From CAZCZY01 sp964503525 (lineage in GTDB: Bacteria; Patescibacteriota; JAUYIX01): a stretch of 15,372 bases of DNA. Location: assembly GCA_964503525.1 (NCBI GenBank), contig CAZCZY010000041.1, positions 1 through 15,372 of the forward strand, given 5' to 3'. The notes beneath the pieces were generated by a model. It made no database searches. It saw nothing but the letters and a program-made list of their open reading frames with translations, and was not told where the DNA came from. Each line of letters begins with the position of its first letter. The first letter of the stretch is position 1. This document shows positions 1 through 5,800 of the stretch, one piece after another. The position numbers and the translations under genes are program-made.

Positions 1-22
1 GAGGCTTGCGGTAGGCTAGCCG

Positions 23-116
23 GGCACTAAAGAGTGCCAGGGAATCAAGAGTTCGAGAATATCGAGCCCGCGGTTCCTTGGCAACAAAATAGCACCGACA
101 AGAAAGGAGATGCTCC
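23..116 (+). promoter_or_regulatory. Structured 5' leader of the orphan gene
   Basis: This stretch has no gene I can support but can fold. A perfect 6-bp hairpin, GGCACT with AGTGCC around the loop AAAG, lies at 23-38. CCAGGGAA at 37-44 can pair with TTCCTTGG at 74-81 (one G-U pair), enclosing a small TCGA/TCGA stem at 53-65. GGAG of the ribosome binding site (106-109) can pair with CTCC at 113-116, and that CTCC can instead pair with GGAG at 119-122 just inside the gene. The layout suggests a regulatory leader or translational switch. No known riboswitch class was recognised, so function is inference. Confidence 0.4.
105..109 (+). promoter_or_regulatory. Strong ribosome binding site (AGGAG)
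   Basis: AGGAG ends seven bases before the ATG at 117 and decides that start over the ATG at 110, which would sit directly against it. It is the only clear Shine-Dalgarno sequence in the window; the other genes have weak sites or none. Confidence 0.6.
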
Positions 117-569
117 ATGGAGACTCTACAGATTTTGCACTTGGGGGTTTTGTTCGAACCCGGAGTCGAACCTCCCCGATTGTTCCACTGCTGCCGCCCA
201 CTCAATGGACTGCCCGCGATCTTTGGGGAAATCGACGTCATTGGCCCGGGCGATCGCGACTGCTTTGCAGCCCTTGCCTGCACCAACCCGTCCTGTTCTG
301 GATTACCTGGACTTGGACTCAGTCTTCGCGAGTTTGTGCACCTGCGGCACGAAGTCGAAGAGCTGCGCATGATATCCGTGACGACCTGCACATTTGCACT
401 CGCGGAACTCACACTCGAGTTTTCGCGGATCGAGGCTCGCGATCGGCGGGAACCCGAAGTCCACGATAGTTGGAAGAGGTTTGTCCAAACTCTGGGCGAG
501 CGAAAGGTGCGCACCTTGGTTCCAGGAAACCATATTCGTGCGCTCTCTGGATTACATATCCGCGCCTAA
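117..569 (+). CDS. Hypothetical protein, orphan (150 aa)
   Basis: I do not recognise this protein. It is soluble in appearance, with no signal peptide and no membrane span. It has a cysteine-containing first half (a CC pair near residue 25, and further cysteines near 49, 55 and 60) and a charged, helix-prone second half around LREFVHLRHEVEEL. The case for a real gene is the AGGAG site seven bases before the ATG and a strong hairpin terminator whose stem starts at the stop codon. The case against is that other plus-strand frames are also open here, as expected in a G+C-richer stretch, and that no domain is visible. It converges on mutM and shares the terminator with it. Its composition and ribosome binding site differ from its neighbours, which could reflect transfer or a separate gene class. 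Confidence 0.5.
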   Translation: METLQILHLGVLFEPGVEPPRLFHCCRPLNGLPAIFGEIDVIGPGDRDCFAALACTNPSCSGLPGLGLSLREFVHLRHEVEELRMISVTTCTFALAELTLEFSRIEARDRREPEVHDSWKRFVQTLGERKVRTLVPGNHIRALSGLHIRA

Positions 570-599
570 AAGACCCAAGCCATCGCACTTGGGTCTTTT
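568..599. terminator. Bidirectional rho-independent terminator
   Basis: A perfect 12-bp stem, AAAAGACCCAAG with CTTGGGTCTTTT, encloses an 8-base loop. The A and T tracts make it work in both directions. It begins at the stop codon of the plus-strand orphan gene and lies about 40 bases beyond the stop of mutM on the minus strand, so it probably ends both transcripts. Confidence 0.85.
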
Positions 600-639
600 C
601 TTTGTCACGAGCTCCTTGCACGCGCCGACCGTGCGCCGT

Positions 640-1521
640 TTAGCGTTTTACCTTTTGGCAGACGGGACATATGTGTGTGCCTCTTTGCCCTACAACAATC
701 CGCTTGACGGTGCCGCGACATTTTTGCCCGGTGCGTTTTGATTGGCAGGCATCACCGGCTTTTCCGTACACGCGTAAATAGTTGCCGTGTCGACCGCGAT
801 CGCCTTTGGTGTTGATGAATTCGCCAACACTGGAGCCACGGTGGAGAACTGCGGCTGTTAAATTGGCACGAACCATTTTAAACAAAACGCCGAGCTCTTT
901 GTTGGACAGTTTTTTAAGCCGAGTTTTTGGATGAATACCTGCATCAAAGAGACTTTCGTCGGCGTAAATATTCCCGATGCCGGCGACGCACTTCTGCTTA
1001 AGTAGGATTGGCTTAATCATTCCGGAATATCCGCGCAAACACTCAGTAAACTTTATGGCGTCAAAGGTTTTATCGAGTGGTTCTGGCCCGAGGTCACGGA
1101 TTTCGGGCATTTTTGAGACGGCGTGCGTTGGGACTAGCCAAAGCCGACCAAATTTACGTATGTCAGAAAAGTGCAGAACTTGATTTTTGTCGAGCAAAAA
1201 AGCTACGCGGGTAAATCGATCGGGTGGGTAGACGTACCATTCTTTTTTTGATTTTGCGTCGGCGATTTTGGTAACTCTAAAATGTCCCGTCATTCTAAAG
1301 TGAGAAATCAGCGTGTTGCCATCGTCAAGCGCCATTAAAATAAATTTACCGCGGCGCGTGATTGTTATGACGCGACTTCCTACAAGTATTTTTGAGAATT
1401 CTGCAGCACTAGGTCGCGCAATAGTCTTTTTCCAACCAACCCAGACTTTTTTTAATGGGCGGCCAACGATTAAGCGTCGAAGGTCACGTGCTTGAGACTC
1501 GACTTCTGGTAGTTCGGGCAT
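640..1521 (-). CDS. mutM: Formamidopyrimidine-DNA glycosylase (Fpg/MutM)
   Basis: Bifunctional DNA glycosylase/AP lyase that removes 8-oxoguanine and ring-opened purines in base-excision repair. The family start MPELPEVE is intact: Pro2 is the Schiff-base nucleophile and Glu3 the catalytic acid once Met is removed. Lys59 (RRGKF), the HFRMTGHF loop at 74-81, and the helix-two-turn-helix motif GIGNIYADESLF at 181-192 are all present. The C-terminal zinc finger holds Cys259, Cys268, Cys285, Cys288 and the conserved Arg280. Its first knuckle is odd: the two cysteines are eight residues apart, where the family norm is CxxC; the second is a normal CPVC. Length (293 aa) is close to the usual 270-290. 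It is co-directional with the CWB2 gene 57 bases upstream but may have its own promoter. No clear Shine-Dalgarno site. The alternative, endonuclease VIII (Nei), is disfavoured by the PELPEVE and QRGTH motifs. Confidence 0.95.
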   Translation of the reverse strand: MPELPEVESQARDLRRLIVGRPLKKVWVGWKKTIARPSAAEFSKILVGSRVITITRRGKFILMALDDGNTLISHFRMTGHFRVTKIADAKSKKEWYVYPPDRFTRVAFLLDKNQVLHFSDIRKFGRLWLVPTHAVSKMPEIRDLGPEPLDKTFDAIKFTECLRGYSGMIKPILLKQKCVAGIGNIYADESLFDAGIHPKTRLKKLSNKELGVLFKMVRANLTAAVLHRGSSVGEFINTKGDRGRHGNYLRVYGKAGDACQSKRTGQKCRGTVKRIVVGQRGTHICPVCQKVKR

Positions 1522-1527
1522 GCACCC

Positions 1528-1556
1528 ATGATCCGCGGTATTAACAGCGACGTCAA
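1528..1556 (-). promoter_or_regulatory. Possible mutM promoter, near-leaderless
   Basis: Reading the minus strand, TTGACG (1551-1556) and GATCAT (1528-1533, four of six matches to TATAAT) are separated by 17 bases. The -10 box ends only six bases before the mutM ATG, so transcription would begin at or beside the start codon. That fits the lack of a ribosome binding site. The match is moderate and could be chance. Confidence 0.3.
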
Positions 1557-1578
1557 ATATTTTTCCGCACCACTCAAA

Positions 1579-2844
1579 TTAATTTACCGAGTTACAGGGC
1601 GGAATAAATCCGGCGATTCTTTCTTGTACGCCAGTTTCGCCAATTGCACTAATGTCATTTAGATTTCCGCTCACTATGGCTTGGTCTATAACCAGATTAT
1701 AGCTGCACAAGAATAGACTCTGGCCAAATGTAGAAGGATGAGCAAAATCATGATCGATCATGAGGAGCGGATTCCCTTTGACGGATGCAGATGCAGCCGC
1801 GGCCTGAAGTGAAAAATAGCCATTATCTCCTGCATTTTTGCCAGGGTATGCATTTGCTATGACGGCAACGTTGCTTGGCGCTGGATAGTAACGCTGCAAG
1901 CCACGATAGTTTGTCCATAGTCGGTCAACATCGCCTGTTCGCGTGACTGCCGCACACTGCCTCTTGAGTTCTTTTTCAATTTCTTCATGCACCGCCGATG
2001 TTCCCCCAAAAATATTACACACGAATTTTTGTGGGTCTAGTTTATCAAGAAAAGCCTGAGTGGAAGTATTCAACACCGGACTTCCACGTTCGGTTAAAAG
2101 AATGAGACTAGGAGACGTATAGGCAGCACGGCCGCTGAGCGCTGGTCCAGCCCAATACGCATCCACGAGGACCGTATCCTCAGAAAATCCAATTGCCCGC
2201 ACTGTTTTCCCTGGGTAGGCAATTGGAACTTGCACTAACACTTCTTCCCCAATCGCAACTGCCGTATCGTGACGACGCGGTCCAAAAATTCGGCGGGTAT
2301 TAGTAAAACCAGCGTCGTTGATTTGCTTAATGACATCATTGCTTACCGCATTTAGGCCCCCCAAGATAATTACAGGAGCGTTTTGGTCGACCAAGACACG
2401 TTGTAGCTCGGCGAGCGCGGCAGGTGATGCTAAATTTGTATCAACAGCAAGATACGCGCCCTCCATAATACCTATTAATGGCGTTGCGGCGAACGCATCA
2501 ACTGTAAGATCTGCTCTACTGATAAATGCTGCTTTGGCAGTGTTTGGCTGAGGAAAAGTAACCTTAGAACAATTGATTGTTAATTCTTCAGGTTCCTGGC
2601 CATCACAACGCACAACTTGGTCAGCAGGAGGTGGTGGAGGAGGCGGTGCAAAATCAGTTGGCGGTGGGATCGGCGTCGGCTCGGTTGGAGTGGGCGCTGT
2701 CGGTACAGGTTCAGTCGGTGGAGGTGGGGGTGGTGCTACAAACGTCGGCACCGCAGTCTGTCGTACAAAAATAAAGATACTAATCGCGGCGCCCGCGAGC
2801 ACCGCGATTAGTATGATTGTTGTGGTAATTTGTCGTTTTGACAT
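1579..2844 (-). CDS. Membrane-anchored protein with CWB2 cell-wall-binding repeats
   Basis: Predicted surface protein held by an uncleaved N-terminal membrane span (about residues 8-28 of the ATG form), followed by a proline-rich linker to about residue 76 with runs of six and seven prolines. The rest resembles the cell wall binding repeat 2 family (PF04122), which binds wall polysaccharide in Clostridioides Cwp proteins. The visible signatures are VIILGGLNAVS followed by RIFGPRRHDTAVAIG, then IFGGTSAVHEEI followed by RTGDVDRLWT, and a degenerate third copy near IVSGNLNDIS. I chose the ATG at 2844; a GTG at 2850 adds two residues and cannot be excluded, and no Shine-Dalgarno site helps. It starts 28 bases after the stop of the 1619-residue protein, whose C-terminus is its paralogue, so the two probably share a transcript. 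Wall binding here is inferred from the family. Confidence 0.75.
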   Translation of the reverse strand: MSKRQITTTIILIAVLAGAAISIFIFVRQTAVPTFVAPPPPPPTEPVPTAPTPTEPTPIPPPTDFAPPPPPPPADQVVRCDGQEPEELTINCSKVTFPQPNTAKAAFISRADLTVDAFAATPLIGIMEGAYLAVDTNLASPAALAELQRVLVDQNAPVIILGGLNAVSNDVIKQINDAGFTNTRRIFGPRRHDTAVAIGEEVLVQVPIAYPGKTVRAIGFSEDTVLVDAYWAGPALSGRAAYTSPSLILLTERGSPVLNTSTQAFLDKLDPQKFVCNIFGGTSAVHEEIEKELKRQCAAVTRTGDVDRLWTNYRGLQRYYPAPSNVAVIANAYPGKNAGDNGYFSLQAAAASASVKGNPLLMIDHDFAHPSTFGQSLFLCSYNLVIDQAIVSGNLNDISAIGETGVQERIAGFIPPCNSVN

Positions 2845-2872
2845 GGCCACGTGTTTGTTCGTGCCTTGATTC

Positions 2873-5800
2873 TTAGATGAGATTCAAGAACTCAGTAAGC
2901 ACTGCTGGGTCTATGTCACCAACTGTCCATCCGGTGCTAATGCTGCCTGCTTTTGCCTGCAAGTAGTTCTTTGTGAACGATGGCATGAGGCCGTCATCAA
3001 AAAGTACGAGCGCTGCATTGCCTAGAGTGGCAGCAATGTGACCGCCGATCAGGGCTGCATAGTGTGGCTTACCATGGCGCTCCATTCGGGGATTAGTTGG
3101 GTGGGGAATGTTTGTAATTCTACCGTCAACACCAACTACGGTTGTAGGCGCCGGGAAGTATTGATTATTAATCAATTCGGACGTTTCAAAACGATCCGTA
3201 CCGCTAAACTCAATTAGTGTGAGGCCCAGTCTCTTGAGATCATCACGCGCTGCTTGCGGTACCGCTGCCAGTCCACCGCTAATAATTGCCGTATCTATGG
3301 TTCCGCCAAAATTTTTACCATGGAGCGTTAAGAAGTCTTTAACGGTCTGGTGCAACTCACCCGATGTGCCATTACCCGTGCGATCAGTCAACATTTGCGG
3401 ACAATACTTGGTGAATACCGGCGAACCATTGGCGGCTACGGGTGCCATAGAGATTGTATCTATACCGAGTATGTTGTCTGCGATACATAGGTCACTGGTT
3501 GTGGGTTCGAGAGCCATCAAAGCAATGCTTGATAGTGTCGCGGTAAATTCGCGATCAAGGCCACCCGTACGCTCAACGACGGGGTCAATGCCGAGCGCTT
3601 GAAGCGCGTTAAGTACACCTACAGACACGGCTTCTTGTTGTCCAAAGACACGTATTTCAAACTGAGGGGCAGTGCGGCCGGCTGCCAATCGTACTATCTC
3701 ATCTGCGACATTTTGCAGAAGTGGAGCTTCTGTTTTAGTTGCAAGCATTGAGTAACCAAGTTTCTTGCAAAGTGGCGTTGCAGTGAACATGTCGAAGAAC
3801 AAATCATCGCGTGTCACACAAACACCTTTGGCCTGCAACGGATCGGGGAACAATTTCTCCGAGCAATCTACGGTCAAGCTAGCTGGGTCAACATCGGTAC
3901 AGTTAGTAAATTCCTCGTCAACAGTCACCGCAGCTTGCGCCGAGTTGTTGTCCGGATTGCTGTCCGTTTGATCAACGTCAGTCATCGTTGCTGTGTTGGT
4001 CAGCGTCGTATTGGCCGTGCCATCGTTGACGCTTGCAGAAATTGTTATCGTGGCAGTGACGCTAACTGCTAGGTTTCCAACAGTCCAAATTCCTGTTCCA
4101 GAATCGTACGAACCTTGGCTTGGAGTATTGCCGACATGCGTAAGTCCCGCAGGTAGCAAATCGGTGAGCTGTACACCTGTCGCGTCGTCCGAACCATTAT
4201 TGGTAATCGTCACCGTGAACACAACTGTGTCGCCTTCTGCTGGTTCGGCGTCATCAACTATTTTTGTCACGCCCAGATCCAGCGTGCCGACGTGTACACC
4301 TGAGATACACGACACGTCGTTGTTGCTTGGGTTTGAATCTGGTTCGTTTACATTTTGGATCGAACAAACATTAACAATGTCAGGCTGTCCAGCGGTGCCC
4401 GGTTGAACCGTTACGGTAATCATCAAGAAGACTGAGGCGTTGGTAGGCAAGGTACCAATATTCCAATCGCCGGTTGCATCATTGTAGGTGCCAAATGGTT
4501 GTGAATCTGCGCTCACAAAACTTACACCAGCGGGTAAAACGTCAGACACAATCAAACCCGTAGCATCATCTGGTCCGTGGTTTGTCGCCACGATTGTCCA
4601 TATAATTTGTTCGCCCTCGTTGGCAGTTGGATTGTTTACTTGCTTGATAAGCTCAATATCGATTTCAACTGGCTCGATGTCTTCAAAATCAGTGTCATCA
4701 GCAGGATTGTCATCAAATTGATCGCTTGCTGTAATCGTGGCGACGTTGTGGATTGTGTCGCTGCCGGTACCGAGGCTGACGGTGGCCACGAAGTCACATG
4801 ATATTGAGGCGCCGCTGTTCAGTGCGCCAATATTCCAGGTCAGTGTCGTAGATCCGCCATCGTACGACGCGCCACAGGTATTGCTCACATACGTAATTCC
4901 AGCCGGGAGAACGTCAGTTACCACGACACCGGTCGCATTGGTCGGTCCGTTGTTCGTCACCTCGAGGGTGTACGTTACGTTTGTGCCTGCATTGGGCGTA
5001 TTGTTGTCAACCGTTTTTACTATCGAGAGGTTGGCTTGTTGCGGTGTGATTGAAGCATTATCTGTATTGTTGCCATCGTCCGGATCATCTTGATCAGCAT
5101 CGACAGTCGCAATGTTATCGATCAACGTGCCTCCTGTACCAGTGTCGATACTCGCTTGAATATTGCAGACAGCACCGGCATTCATTGCGAGAGAAGCAAT
5201 CGTCCAAACTATAGTCGGAGCACCCGCATCATTGGCACCACAGTCATTACTGATATACGTTACGCCCGCTTGTAATGTGTCGGTCACTACCACATTGGTG
5301 GCAGTATCCGGACCATTATTGCCAACAGTTAATGTGTACGTGATTGTGTCCGTAACATTTGGGGTGGCATCGTTGACGTCTTTTACGATAAAGACATCTG
5401 CGGACTGCACCGTCAACGAGATTTCGTCATCATTGTCGTCGGGGTCGCAGTCTTTTTCTTTTGCAACCGCTACTGCTGTATTGGAAACGCTTGTACCAGC
5501 CGTTGCCGTCACAATGGCGTTTATCTCCAGTGTTTCGTCGACGCCGCTGGCAAGAGTGCCAACAGCCCATATGCCCGTACCACTTACGTACGAACCCTGG
5601 CTAGCTGTATCGCTGTCGTAGCTCAAACCAGCTGGTAGCAAGTCGGTTACCACTACATTGTTTGCGCTGTCTGGACCACTATTGTTTACCGTGATGGTAA
5701 ATTTGACCGTGTCGCCCGTATTGGGGGTCGCGTTATCAACTATTTTTGTGACATCTAGGTCGGCATTAAGAACATGGACGGTATCGGATGCACTATTATT

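Noticed and set aside
11..38. Resemblance of GGTAGGCTAGCCGGG plus hairpin to the 3' part of a cyclic-di-GMP-I riboswitch
   Set aside because: The conserved core of that class is not visible in the window and the tetraloop-receptor layout does not match; kept only as an unclassified leader.
152..176. tRNA-like T-arm resemblance on the minus strand (TTCGA with flanking G/C bases)
   Set aside because: The five-base T stem does not pair, and no acceptor stem, anticodon arm or CCA end is found around it.
34..372. Alternative plus-strand open frames overlapping the orphan gene, also 110-469 and 394-741
   Set aside because: They lack a properly spaced ribosome binding site or run through the terminator; they fit chance openness in a G+C-richer stretch.
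2573..2869. Glycine-rich plus-strand frame
   Set aside because: It is the antisense shadow of the proline-rich linker of the CWB2 protein.
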